The notes below the pieces were generated by a model. That model did no database searches. It had not been told where the DNA came from and saw nothing but the letters and a program-made list of their open reading frames with translations. Positions 43,075-52,097 of a DNA stretch of 64,000 nucleotides are shown one piece after another (the stretch's first letter is position 1; each line of letters opens with the position of its first letter). This DNA is from JADJNY01 sp046349615 (GTDB lineage: Bacteria; Planctomycetota; UBA1135; GCA-002686595), in assembly GCA_046349615.1 (NCBI GenBank), contig JAXMBZ010000014.1:1-64000 (forward strand), read 5' to 3'. Made by a program: the position numbers and the translations under genes.

Positions 43075-44913
43075 ATGAAGACCAAGAAGCCGATCCGCAA
43101 CATCGCCATCGTGGCCCACGTCGACCACGGCAAGACGACGCTCGTCGACGCGATGTTCCGCTTCGCGGGCACGTTCCGCGCGAACCAGCAGGTGCAGGAG
43201 CGCGCGATGGACTCCGACGCGCAGGAGCGCGAGCGCGGCATCACGATCCTCGCGAAGAACACCGCGATCGACTACCACGGCACGCGCATCAACATCGTCG
43301 ACACGCCGGGCCACGCCGACTTCGGCGGCCAGGTCGAGCGCACGCTCCGCATGGCGGACGCGGTGCTGCTCCTCGTCGACGCGGCCGAAGGCGCGATGCC
43401 GCAGACGCGCTTCGTGCTCAAGAAGGCGTTCGAGAACGGGCTCAAGGCGCTGGTGATGATCAACAAGATCGACCGGCCCGACGCGCGCTGCTCCGAGGTC
43501 TTGAACATGGTCTTCGACCTGTTCGTGGAGCTCGGCGCGAAGGACGACCAGCTCGACTTCCCGGTCGTGTACGGCTCCGGCCGCGACGGCTACGCGATGG
43601 ACGAGCTCGACGACGAGCCGACGGACCTCGAGCCGCTCTTCCGCATGATCCTGGACCACGCGCCGCATCCTCCGCAGGACAACGACGCGCCGCTCCAGTT
43701 CCAGGCGGCGACGCTCGACCACGACGACTTCCTCGGCCGCATCGCGATCGGACGCGTCGTGCGCGGCACGATCAAGAACGGCGGGCGCTACGCCGTGTGC
43801 CATCCGGGCCGCGACAAGCCGTCGATCGTGCCGGTGAAGGGTCTCTTCCGCTACGAAGGCCTCGCACGCGTGGTCGCGGAGGAAGTGAAGGCCGGCGACA
43901 TCGCGGTCGTGGCCGGCATCGAGGAGATCACGATCGGCGACACGCTCTGCCCGCCGGACCAGCAGGAGCCGCTCAAGTCGCTGAAGCTCGACGAGCCGAC
44001 GATCTCGATGGAGTTCTTCGTCTCGAACTCGCCGTTCGCCGGCAAGGAAGGGCAGTTCGTCACGAGCCGTCAGATCCTCGCGCGGCTCGAGCGTGCTCAG
44101 CTCCGCGACGTGGCGCTCATCCTCTCGAACCCCGAGGCGAACGACGGCTTCGAGGTGAAGGGCCGCGGCGTCATGCACCTCGGCGTGTTGATCGAGAACA
44201 TGCGCCGCGAGGGCTACGAGTTCTGCGTCGGCAAGCCGCGCGTCATCTTGAAGATGGTCGACGGCACGCGGTGCGAGCCGTACGAGCGCACGGTCGTCGA
44301 CGTGCCGACGGAGCACGCGGGCAAGGTGATCGAGTACTTCGGTCGCCGCCGCGGCGAGATGACGCACATGCAGCCGATCCAGAACACGACGCGCCTCGAG
44401 TTCCTCGTGCCGTCGCGCGGCCTGATCGGCGCGCGTACCGCGCTGATGACGCTGACGCAGGGCATGGCGATCCTGTCGCACGTGTTCGAGGAGTGGCGCG
44501 CCGACGGCGGCGTGATCCCCGCGCGACAGAACGGCGTGCTCGTCTCCGACCGTCAGGGCGATTCGGTGCCGTACGGGATGTTCGGCCTCGACGACCGCGG
44601 CACGTGGTTCATCCCGCCCGGCGTGCCCGTGTACGAGGGCATGATCGTCGGCGAGAACAACAAGGACAACGACCTCTGGGTCAACGTCTGCCGCGAGAAG
44701 AAGCTCACGAACATCCGCTCGGCCGGTAAGGACGAGAACGTGCGCCTCGCTCCGCCGCACATCATGTCGCTCGAGGAGAGCCTCGAGTACGTCGAGGACG
44801 ACGAGCTGCTCGAGGTCACGCCGAAGGCGCTGCGACTGCGCAAGCGCATCCTCTCGCAGGTCGAGCAGAAGAAGTTCAACCGCAAGGAAGCGAAGCAGCA
44901 GCAGGGCGCCTGA
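43075..44913 (+). CDS. typA: Ribosome-associated GTPase TypA/BipA
   Basis: 612 residues from ATG 43075. Translational GTPase with G1 'AHVDHGKTT', 'RGITI' switch, G3 'DTPGHADFGGQVE', G4 'NKIDR', EF-G-like domains, and the TypA-specific C-terminal half ('GRGVMHLGVLIENMRREGYE', 'GLIGARTALMTLTQGMAI', 'NVCREKKLTNIRSAGKDE'). Length is normal for the family. It acts at the 70S ribosome in assembly and stress translation. A longer frame upstream exists but adds no recognised domain. A palindrome repeat lies just after the stop. Confidence 0.97.
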   Translation: MKTKKPIRNIAIVAHVDHGKTTLVDAMFRFAGTFRANQQVQERAMDSDAQERERGITILAKNTAIDYHGTRINIVDTPGHADFGGQVERTLRMADAVLLLVDAAEGAMPQTRFVLKKAFENGLKALVMINKIDRPDARCSEVLNMVFDLFVELGAKDDQLDFPVVYGSGRDGYAMDELDDEPTDLEPLFRMILDHAPHPPQDNDAPLQFQAATLDHDDFLGRIAIGRVVRGTIKNGGRYAVCHPGRDKPSIVPVKGLFRYEGLARVVAEEVKAGDIAVVAGIEEITIGDTLCPPDQQEPLKSLKLDEPTISMEFFVSNSPFAGKEGQFVTSRQILARLERAQLRDVALILSNPEANDGFEVKGRGVMHLGVLIENMRREGYEFCVGKPRVILKMVDGTRCEPYERTVVDVPTEHAGKVIEYFGRRRGEMTHMQPIQNTTRLEFLVPSRGLIGARTALMTLTQGMAILSHVFEEWRADGGVIPARQNGVLVSDRQGDSVPYGMFGLDDRGTWFIPPGVPVYEGMIVGENNKDNDLWVNVCREKKLTNIRSAGKDENVRLAPPHIMSLEESLEYVEDDELLEVTPKALRLRKRILSQVEQKKFNRKEAKQQQGA

Positions 44914-44930
44914 GCGCGCGTCGCTGTCGT

Positions 44931-45019
44931 GTACGGAGCCAGAGCAATTCGTTACCGGATACGGCGGGCCCCGCGTTTGGACCCTCTGTATCCGGTAACG
45001 AATTGCTCTGGCTCCGTAC
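44931..45019. repeat. Long perfect palindrome (32-bp arms), copy 2 of the family
   Basis: Arms 44931-44962 and 44988-45019 match 32 of 32, with a 25-nt loop that holds a short GC hairpin. Outer end GTACGGAGCCAG and inner arm GTTACCGGAT are shared with the copy at 49652. It lies 17 bp after typA and 25 bp before the stop of the convergent secreted-protein gene, so it may also terminate transcription. Confidence 0.9.
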
Positions 45020-45044
45020 GCCCGACGTCGCCGTACGCGCGCGC

Positions 45045-45998
45045 TCAGAATCGCCACAGGATCTCGACCGCGTTCGTGACGTTGAACGTCGGCGGACTGC
45101 ACCACGCCGCGTTCGCGTTGCGGTAGAGCGCCTGGTAGTAGCGCCGCGCTCCCATCGGCGGCAGCGTGACGAACGAGATCTGCGGCGCGCCCGCGCCGGG
45201 GTAGCGCGCGTGGCCTGCCTCGGCGAGTTGATCCCCGAAGCGGAGCAGGTTCCCGCCGATGCACGTGACGCCGTCGCCGAACGGCGTGGCGGGAACGATC
45301 GCGTCGCCCTCGAGGAAGATCGTCAGCACCGGAGGCACGCCGTCGACGACGAGCAGCAGGCTGTCGTACTCCTCGTCCGGCGTCGAGCGGCCGTAGCCCA
45401 TGAGCCGTGCTCCGCCGCGGTAGAGCGAGTTCGGACAACCGTGCGCCGGAGCGTGCGGACGACGCGGCAGCGTGTACGGCGGCAGGCACGGACAATCGAT
45501 CACGCCGTTCTCGCCGGGCACGCAGAAGAGCGCGCTCTCCGCCGGCAGCGGGTTCACGCGGAGCGTGAACGTGCTGCCCACCGGCACGGTCGCGGCCAGG
45601 CCGAGTCCCGTCGTGAACTGATCGGGGTACAGCCACAACGCCAGGTTGGTGCCGAACCCAGGCCAGTTCGCGGTGCGCTCGATCCGGACGAAGTCGTCGA
45701 TCGAATGGTCGACGTCGACGAAGCCGAGGATCTCCCCGTACAGCATCCCGTGCGAGGCCGTCGCGGTGATCACGATCTCGCGGTCGGAGAAGTCGATCTG
45801 CATGTAGCCGTTCAAGCCGAAGTTCGTGATCTCGACGCCCGGACCGACGACCGCGGTCGCCGTGAAGGTCTGATAGGTGGTCGGTGAGACCTGGATCCGA
45901 TTCGAGACTTGGATCGTGTGGCCCTCGAGCAGCGGAACCTGCGCGACGGAAAGCGAGCCGAGGAGCGCGAAGCACGTGGATGTGAGGATCGGGCGCAC
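45045..45998 (-). CDS. Secreted hypothetical protein with planctomycete C-terminal module
   Basis: 317 residues from GTG 45998, fixed by AGGAGGT five bases upstream. Signal peptide (MRPILTSTCFALLGSLSVAQ), about 130 residues of beta-rich sequence without a known motif, then the Cys-containing module also found on the CHRD protein at 34336-36570: 'DCPC', 'HGCPNS', 'FGDGVTCIGGNLLRF', 'MGARRYYQALYRNA' and 'CSPPTFNVTNAVEILWRF'. The module probably serves display, anchoring or binding outside the cell. No enzyme motif seen. Confidence 0.85.
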   Translation of the reverse strand: MRPILTSTCFALLGSLSVAQVPLLEGHTIQVSNRIQVSPTTYQTFTATAVVGPGVEITNFGLNGYMQIDFSDREIVITATASHGMLYGEILGFVDVDHSIDDFVRIERTANWPGFGTNLALWLYPDQFTTGLGLAATVPVGSTFTLRVNPLPAESALFCVPGENGVIDCPCLPPYTLPRRPHAPAHGCPNSLYRGGARLMGYGRSTPDEEYDSLLLVVDGVPPVLTIFLEGDAIVPATPFGDGVTCIGGNLLRFGDQLAEAGHARYPGAGAPQISFVTLPPMGARRYYQALYRNANAAWCSPPTFNVTNAVEILWRF

Positions 45999-46003
45999 GA
46001 GAC

Positions 46004-46010
46004 ACCTCCT
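46004..46010 (-). promoter_or_regulatory. Ribosome binding site that supports the GTG start at 45998
   Basis: AGGAGGT on the minus strand, five bases before GTG. Confidence 0.8.
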
Positions 46011-46206
46011 GGGCCGAACGGCCGCACGTCATCGTCGTCCGCGGCGGGTGGACGAGCATGGACCGCTGAGCGCAGGAGCGTCCGAACGAGTCCGAGGGGT
46101 GCCCGCGCTCGCGCCCGCTCACTGCATCGACGGGCGCATCGCCTGCAGGACGGCCCGACCCTCGAGGAAACCACCGAACGGCAGGCCCCGGCCCAGGCAG
46201 ATCCCT

Positions 46207-46248
46207 GAAATGCAGCGGGCGCGCCCTGGAGCACGCCCGCTGCATTTC
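46207..46248 (-). terminator. Hairpin after the FG-GAP gene
   Basis: A perfect 15-bp stem (46207-46221 with 46234-46248, 12-nt loop) lies 12 bp past the stop of the FG-GAP protein. The stem ends in GAAATG/CATTTC; no long T run follows, so it is a weak intrinsic terminator. Confidence 0.6.
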
Positions 46249-46260
46249 GCTCGGCGTCGA

Positions 46261-48480
46261 TCAGAACCAGCGCACGGCGAAAACGCCGAGTTGGCCGGTC
46301 GTGACGATGCGCGCCTGTGGGACCTGGAGCACCGACCCGCGACCGATGCCGGGCGAGGTGAACGTACTCGTCCACGAAGCGTTCGGAAGCGGCTTGAAGA
46401 GCTTCAACATGCCTGCTTGTCCGACCACGACCGAATCACCGCGGCCTATGTCGAGCCCGCTCACGCCCCCTCCGGGATTGGTCACGTTCGCGTAGTTGCC
46501 ATACAGGCCACTTCGATACCGATAGAGCGCGAGGTCGCCGGTCGGCCGAGCGCACACGAGCGTCGGGGACTGGAACGCGACGCGGTTCCACGTGCGCAGA
46601 TCGTCGAAGGGTCCGGCGATCTGGGCTTCGGGCGTGTGTGTCGGACCGTCGAGGATCGTGAGCGCGCCCCCGCGGACGAGCGCCACGATCTCCTGCCGCC
46701 CATCGAGGTCGAGGTCGAGCACCTCGACGGACTGCACCGTGGAGAAGATCGCCGGCGTCAGCGCCACGGAGTGCCAGAGCTCGTTGCCCGTGGCGAGCGA
46801 GTAGCAGTAGACGTACGTCCCGGCTGATCCCGTGTGCGCCCCGCTCACGCCGCCGAGTACTTCGAGCGATCCATTTGCGTCGACGTCCGCGATCGTGACG
46901 GAGCGGAACACCGCCCCCGACGGCAGCGTCGTGTTGCGCCAGATGCGGGTGAACCCCCCCGCGGCGGACACGTCGTAGATCTCGATCAGGCCGTCGTAGG
47001 TCGTGCACGTCGCGAGGACGATCTCGAAGTTGCCGTCCGAGTCGACATCGTACAGGCGGACCTGCCCGACGCCTTCCCAGCCGAGGTTCTGAGACGTCTC
47101 CTGCGAGATCGCCTCGACCGCGAGCGTCGCGGCGTCGAAGACGACGATCCGCGGCGCGCCGTAGCCCGCGTCCGTCGACTCGGACACGACCACGAGTTCC
47201 TCCGTGCCATCGCCGTCGACGTCGCCGCGCGCGGGCCCCACCCACGGTCCGTCGAGTTGGAGGTTCTCCCACTCCCGCGTCTGTGTCTGGGCGCTCCCGA
47301 CGTAGAGTCGATCGGCGCCCGTCGAGGTCGCGCCTGACCCCCAGAGCACCTCGACCTGTCCATCGCCGTCGACGTCCTCGACCCAGACGTCCGTCGTACC
47401 GTGCTCGGGATTGGCGAGGCTCCACTTCTGCGCCTGGGTCGCGAGGTCGTACGCGTGGACGTTCCCCCACTGAGCGTCGCCGATGATGAGCTCCGCCGTG
47501 CCGTCCTGATCGGCGTCGGCGATGCGCATCGCGCCCGTGTTGAAGTTCGAGATCGACCACTTGGGCAGGCAGGTGTCGACGTCGAAGGCCCAGAGGAAGC
47601 TCCAAGAGTCGGCGAACACGAGCTCCTGCATGCCGTCGGCGTCGATGTCGACCGCCTCGACGCGAAAGCCGAAGCCGTTCGCGCGCGTGCACTGGATCGT
47701 GTTACTCGCCCAGTCGAGCACGCGCCCGTCCGTCGTCGCGATCTCGAGCGAGGGATCGCCGTCCATCTGACCGACGCACAGATCGGCGCCGCCGATCCCG
47801 GCACGTGTGAAGAGGAGCGCGCCGGCACCGCTGTACTCGTAGAGCGTCGTCGCGGACGTGAGCAGCAGCTCCTGCAGGCCGTCGCCACCGAAGTCGTGGA
47901 GCCGAAGACCGCTCGTCGCGCCACTCGCGGCCTGGAACTGCGCGCGGACCACCTTCGTCGCCTGATCGTAGATCGTCACGCGCGCGTTCGACTCGACGGT
48001 GACGATCTCCGGGCCCGCGTCCGGGAGCAGGTCCCCCACCTCGATCGCGACGACGCCCGTGCTGGAAAACGGGCTCGACCAGACCTGCTCGTAGTTGCCG
48101 CTCGGGGTGTGCCGCAGCGCGTACCAGTACGAGTTCGCCCCGAACGTGGAGCTGCTCCCGCCGCAGTAGATCTCCTTGGGTCCCGGGCCGATCGACGTGC
48201 GGATGTTCGAGAGACCGATGCCGTTGCCGAACCCGACGTAGCTCCAGAGGAGGTCGCCGCCCGCGAGGAGGGAGGCCGCGCCGGTCGGAGGGTTGAGAGC
48301 CGGAGCCGCCGTCGCGAGCTGAAGGACGGAGGGGAGCGGAGTGCTCGGGTAGGTGAGCGGTGATCCGCTCGGAGCGCGCACGGGCCGCCCGGCAGCATCC
48401 GTCGGCGGGAGCGAGCGGGGATGGGCGGGAAGCGCGCCATTCGGGAAGACGGTGGCGAGCGAGAGGAAGAACTCGAGCAT
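46261..48480 (-). CDS. Secreted FG-GAP/VCBS-repeat beta-propeller protein
   Basis: 739 residues from ATG 48480, with GAGGTGA upstream. Short leader (MLEFFLSLATVFPNGALPA). Many FG-GAP/VCBS-type calcium-binding blades are visible, each with a D-x-D-x-D-G core: 'AVDIDADGMQELVF', 'RIADADQDGTAELIIG', 'VEDVDGDGQVEVLWG', 'RGDVDGDGTEELVVV', 'LYDVDSDGNFEIVLA' and 'DLDLDGRQEIVAL'. An integrin-like propeller on the cell surface is likely. No dockerin, sorting signal or catalytic domain is seen. The start is good, but the leader lacks basic residues. Confidence 0.9.
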   Translation of the reverse strand: MLEFFLSLATVFPNGALPAHPRSLPPTDAAGRPVRAPSGSPLTYPSTPLPSVLQLATAAPALNPPTGAASLLAGGDLLWSYVGFGNGIGLSNIRTSIGPGPKEIYCGGSSSTFGANSYWYALRHTPSGNYEQVWSSPFSSTGVVAIEVGDLLPDAGPEIVTVESNARVTIYDQATKVVRAQFQAASGATSGLRLHDFGGDGLQELLLTSATTLYEYSGAGALLFTRAGIGGADLCVGQMDGDPSLEIATTDGRVLDWASNTIQCTRANGFGFRVEAVDIDADGMQELVFADSWSFLWAFDVDTCLPKWSISNFNTGAMRIADADQDGTAELIIGDAQWGNVHAYDLATQAQKWSLANPEHGTTDVWVEDVDGDGQVEVLWGSGATSTGADRLYVGSAQTQTREWENLQLDGPWVGPARGDVDGDGTEELVVVSESTDAGYGAPRIVVFDAATLAVEAISQETSQNLGWEGVGQVRLYDVDSDGNFEIVLATCTTYDGLIEIYDVSAAGGFTRIWRNTTLPSGAVFRSVTIADVDANGSLEVLGGVSGAHTGSAGTYVYCYSLATGNELWHSVALTPAIFSTVQSVEVLDLDLDGRQEIVALVRGGALTILDGPTHTPEAQIAGPFDDLRTWNRVAFQSPTLVCARPTGDLALYRYRSGLYGNYANVTNPGGGVSGLDIGRGDSVVVGQAGMLKLFKPLPNASWTSTFTSPGIGRGSVLQVPQARIVTTGQLGVFAVRWF

Positions 48481-48909
48481 GCGATCACCTCACGAATCGG
48501 ACGCTCGCCTCGAGCGGGCGAGCGGGGACAACTAGGGAGCTGGGAAGACGAGTGGCCCGTAGCGGGGGGGTCCGCTCGCAACCGTGCGCACGACGTCGCG
48601 CGCCTGCTACGCGGAACGGTGCAGGACGATTCACTCGGAGTTTCGAGAGACCCCGGAATCGCCCGGGGGTGTGGGATTGTGCCGGACGTCTCCCGCGAGG
48701 GGAATCCCCCATCGAGCGGAGAGCTCGAGTGCGGATCGCACCCAGCTCACCGGCGTGACGAGCGCGATTCTGCTCACGGTGTTTCTCGGGTGCGGACGCT
48801 GTGAGCGCCGGAACGATGCGACGATCTCACCGCCTCGGCGGCACCCAACGCAGCCCTGCTCGCGCTCGAGCCGCAGCACCCTCCTCCCCGAGTTCCTCCC
48901 GGAGCCGAA
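48481..48909. other. 429-bp divergent intergenic region
   Basis: Lies between the FG-GAP gene (minus) and the MBL-fold gene (plus) and should contain both promoters. No hairpin, repeat or small ORF with convincing composition is seen. Confidence 0.45.
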
Positions 48910-49629
48910 ATGGCCACCCGCACCGACGAGATCGCCGACGGCGTCTTCCGCATCTCGACCTTCGTCCCCGAGATCGGCCCGACCGGCTTCACGTTCAACC
49001 AGTTCCTGCTGCGCGCGAACGAGCCGTTGCTCTTCCACACGGGACCGCGACGCATGTTCCCGCTCGTGTCGAGCGCCGTCGCGCGCGTCGTGCCGATCGC
49101 ATCGCTGCGTTGGATCGCGTTCGGGCACGTCGAGTCGGACGAGTGCGGCTCGATGAACGAGTGGCTCGCCGCCGCGCCGCGCGCCGAGGTCGCGCACGGC
49201 GCGACGGGCGTGATGGTGTCGCTGAACGACCTCGCCGATCGTCCGCCGCGCGCGCTCGCCGATGGCGAGGTGCTCGAACTCGGCGGGAAGCGCGTGCGGC
49301 ATATCGACACGCCGCACGTGCCGCATTGTTGGGAGGCGCGCGTGCTCTACGACGAGACGACGAAGACGCTCCTGTGCGGCGACCTCTTCACACACCTCGG
49401 CAACGGGCCCGCGCTGACGAAGGAGGACGTCGTCGGCCCGGCGCGCGAGGCGGAAGCGCTGTTCCACGCGAGCGCGATCACGCCCGCGACCGCGCCGACG
49501 ATCCGCGCGCTGGCGAAGCTCTCGCCCGAGCGACTCGCGCTGATGCACGGGAGCGCGTTCGAAGGCGATTGCGCGAAGGCGCTGCGTGAGCTCGCGGATG
49601 CGTACGAGGGGTGGTTGAAGGGCGGGTGA
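48910..49629 (+). CDS. MBL-fold metallohydrolase related to flavodiiron oxidase domains
   Basis: 239 residues. The ligand motif is 'GHVESDECGSMNEWL' (H73, E75, D77), as in the ODP/flavodiiron branch with Glu as second ligand, but the following residue is Glu where flavodiiron proteins have His. Further ligands lie in 'RHIDTPHVPHCWE', 'LLCGDLFTHLG' and 'LALMHGSAF'. No flavodoxin or rubredoxin domain follows. It may be a di-iron or zinc hydrolase or an O2/NO-related enzyme; the altered ligand argues for caution. The palindrome copy 3 follows its stop. Confidence 0.85.
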   Translation: MATRTDEIADGVFRISTFVPEIGPTGFTFNQFLLRANEPLLFHTGPRRMFPLVSSAVARVVPIASLRWIAFGHVESDECGSMNEWLAAAPRAEVAHGATGVMVSLNDLADRPPRALADGEVLELGGKRVRHIDTPHVPHCWEARVLYDETTKTLLCGDLFTHLGNGPALTKEDVVGPAREAEALFHASAITPATAPTIRALAKLSPERLALMHGSAFEGDCAKALRELADAYEGWLKGG

Positions 49630-49651
49630 GTGGTGCGCGGGTCGGCGACGT

Positions 49652-49733
49652 ACGGTGCCAGAGCAACTCGTTACCGGATACGGCAGCACCGGGTTGCGCA
49701 ACTTCATCCGGTAACGAATGGCTCTGGCTCCGT
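49652..49733. repeat. Imperfect palindrome (28-bp arms), copy 3 of the family
   Basis: Arms 49652-49679 and 49706-49733 match 25 of 28, with a 26-nt loop. The arm reads close to the copy at 44931 (shared CCAGAGCAA.TCGTTACCGGAT), so the two are homologous; the loop differs. It lies between the MBL-fold gene and the hypothetical gene at 49778. Confidence 0.88.
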
Positions 49734-49777
49734 CCCCGATTCGTCACCAACATCGAACGCCGAGGTAGGATCCCTCC

Positions 49778-50440
49778 GTGTTCCCGCGCCGCGAATCGAC
49801 CTCGACTCGACTGCTCGCCGTCCTCGCCTCGTGCGCGCTCGCGCTCCTCGCGTGGGTGATCGCGAGGTCGATCCCGCTGCGTGAACTGCCGGGTGAAGTG
49901 CCTGCGATCCCCGTGCGCGCCTCGCTCGCGCTCGAGGCGCCGCTCGAAGCCGAGGCTCTGGACGCGAGTGCTTCCGCCGAGGAATGCTGGCAACGCTTCC
50001 ACGTCGCTGTGAACGTGTCCGTTCAGCCCGCGCTCCTCGACGAAGCCGACCGCGCATGCGTCCTACCGGTCGAAGCCGACCCCGACATCTGGTGCGGCAA
50101 CGCCGAGCGGCCGTTCGGCCGCTTCGACGTGCGTGACGACGGCATGCTCGTGCTCACGCACGGTAGCGGCGACGCCTTCATGAGCTCCAGCGTCGAACTG
50201 CGCTTGAAGCGCTCCGAGGTCGGAGACTGGTCGTGCGAGGCGGTCGCGCTCGACTCGACGGACACGCTCTGCGAACAGAAGCTCGGGCCCAGGTTCTGGA
50301 CGAACATGACAGGGCGAGTCGAGCTCGGCTACGCGGAGTGGAAGCCCGGCGCGCACGTGTTCGTGCGCTACGAGCTCCACCGACCCGGCAACGGCGATTC
50401 GAACGTGCGCACGGGACTCGTGCGCATCCTCGCGCCGTGA
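49778..50440 (+). CDS. Hypothetical exported protein
   Basis: 220 residues from GTG 49778, with GAGGTAGGA upstream. A hydrophobic stretch at about 11-31 acts as signal or anchor. The rest is acidic with five cysteines ('EECWQRF', 'RACVLP', 'IWCGN', 'DWSCEAV' and 'TLCEQ'), which could form disulfides outside the cytoplasm. No known family recognised. It converges with the duplicated lipoprotein gene. Confidence 0.75.
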   Translation: MFPRRESTSTRLLAVLASCALALLAWVIARSIPLRELPGEVPAIPVRASLALEAPLEAEALDASASAEECWQRFHVAVNVSVQPALLDEADRACVLPVEADPDIWCGNAERPFGRFDVRDDGMLVLTHGSGDAFMSSSVELRLKRSEVGDWSCEAVALDSTDTLCEQKLGPRFWTNMTGRVELGYAEWKPGAHVFVRYELHRPGNGDSNVRTGLVRILAP

Positions 50441-50567
50441 GGTCGTCGTTCGCTGCGTGAGTTCCGTGCCAGCGCGCTTCGTCGACGGCTGCTGCGGCCT
50501 CCGTCGGTGAACCTGTATTCGCATAGGAAGAGCTGTGGCACCGTGCGGCGTCCGTCTGCGACGAGCC

Positions 50568-52097
50568 TCACCGCTCCGAGTTCGCGACGAACGCAAAGCG
50601 GACGGACCACACCGGCTTCGGCCAGGACTCAGGAGGACCGGTGATGCCGCGCTCGCGCCGCTCCGCTTCCGAGACGGTTGGGACCATTCCCCCCTCCTCG
50701 CCCTGGATCCAAGCTCGAGCGAGCGATGAGCTCAGGTTTCCGTTCCACGACCAGAGCTGCAGAAGGCGCTCGTTCGGTCCGGGCTCGGCGAGCGACCAGT
50801 CGTCGATGTGCAGGCGATCCGGATCGCGCTCGGATGCGGACGGAATCGAACCCGGCGGCACGTCGAACTCGCGCACGAACGTCGCGCCGTCGGCCAGCGT
50901 CCACACGAGTCCGACGCGAGTTCGATCCGCGCGCGTGGCCCACGCGAGTCGCGTGACGCCTCGTCCGACGGCGGCGTGCACGGAGCTCCACACATAGCTC
51001 GGGATGCGCTCGTCGAGCGCCCGCAAGTCGGCGATGCCCTCGCGTGCGAACTCGAGCTCGCACGCCTGCGCGGGGTCCGTTGCTCCCGACCACCACGGGA
51101 AGAGCTCCGCGAGCCCGCGGTTCCTGAACCGGCACGGCTGCGCGCGCCAGCCGGACGCGGTCACGTCGCCGACGTGGCTCTTCGGGTACAGCGGCCACGA
51201 GTCGCGCCACAGCACGTCCACCGCCGCGCGCTGGGCCGCGGTGAGCTCCGTCGGCGCGTCGAGCGACGCGTACTCTTCGAACGCCACACTCACGGCCCAC
51301 ACCGGCTTCGGCCAGCGCGCGATCGGTCGGTCGATTCCGCGCTCGTGTCTCTCCGCCGCGCTCAACCGAGCCGGCAGGTTGAGTCCGTCGTACCCCTCGA
51401 GCTCCAGTCGGGCCAGGTCTGCGCTGTCCGTTCCATTCCACGAGAGGAGCTGGACGACGGCCTCTTCGCCCGCGCGGTGGCGCGCCCACCAGTCCGACCG
51501 CGCGTACAGCTCGTCCGCAGCGCCTTCGCCATCCCACGCAATCGAGGTCATGGGGGGGAACTCCCACTCCCGCACGCACGAGCGTCCGTCCGGCAGCGTC
51601 CACACGAACGCGACTCGGTGCCGATCCTTGCGACGGACGAAGAGCAATCGGCTCGTCCCCGGATCGACGGCGAGCGACACCACGCGCCAAGGAGCGCCTG
51701 CACGTCGTCCGTCGAACGCGCGGACGACGGCCCGGCCTGCGCGCGTGAACTCGATCTGGACCGCCGACGCCGAACTCGATTCGACCGTCCATCCCGGGAG
51801 GAGCTCGGACAGTGCATCGCGCTCGAACGTGCACGGGCGAACGGACCACGCCATCTCGGGGAAGTCGTCGGGCATCGCGCTGGAGAAGCTCGGGCGCGAA
51901 CCGCGCCACAGGCGCTCCACGGCGTCACGCTCCGCCGCAGAGAGCTCTGTCCGTCCGTCGATGGACTCCGTCGGCTCGGTCGCGAAGACGTGAGACGCCG
52001 GTTCGGGGTTCGGAGCGCTCCGGCCGTCGCCAACACATGCGGCGACGAGGCCGAGCAGGACGCACGAGACGATCGCGGTCCGCGAACGCACGTCCAT
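50568..52097 (-). CDS. Lipoprotein with two tandem copies of an unrecognised domain
   Basis: 509 residues with a lipoprotein signal ending 'LLGLVAAC'. Two copies of one domain of about 225 residues (about 50-280 and 290-509) align across their length: 'ELSAAERDAVERLWRGS' / 'ELTAAQRAAVDVLWRDS', 'AFVWTLPDGRSCVREWEFPP' / 'GLVWTLADGATFVREFDVPP', 'VVQLLSWNG' / 'LLQLWSWNG' and 'ARWPKPVWAVSVAF' / 'ESWPKPVWSVRFAF'. The domain is unknown to me. Its ATG overlaps the stop of the M60-like peptidase (TGATG), so the two are co-translated. Confidence 0.85.
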   Translation of the reverse strand: MDVRSRTAIVSCVLLGLVAACVGDGRSAPNPEPASHVFATEPTESIDGRTELSAAERDAVERLWRGSRPSFSSAMPDDFPEMAWSVRPCTFERDALSELLPGWTVESSSASAVQIEFTRAGRAVVRAFDGRRAGAPWRVVSLAVDPGTSRLLFVRRKDRHRVAFVWTLPDGRSCVREWEFPPMTSIAWDGEGAADELYARSDWWARHRAGEEAVVQLLSWNGTDSADLARLELEGYDGLNLPARLSAAERHERGIDRPIARWPKPVWAVSVAFEEYASLDAPTELTAAQRAAVDVLWRDSWPLYPKSHVGDVTASGWRAQPCRFRNRGLAELFPWWSGATDPAQACELEFAREGIADLRALDERIPSYVWSSVHAAVGRGVTRLAWATRADRTRVGLVWTLADGATFVREFDVPPGSIPSASERDPDRLHIDDWSLAEPGPNERLLQLWSWNGNLSSSLARAWIQGEEGGMVPTVSEAERRERGITGPPESWPKPVWSVRFAFVANSER

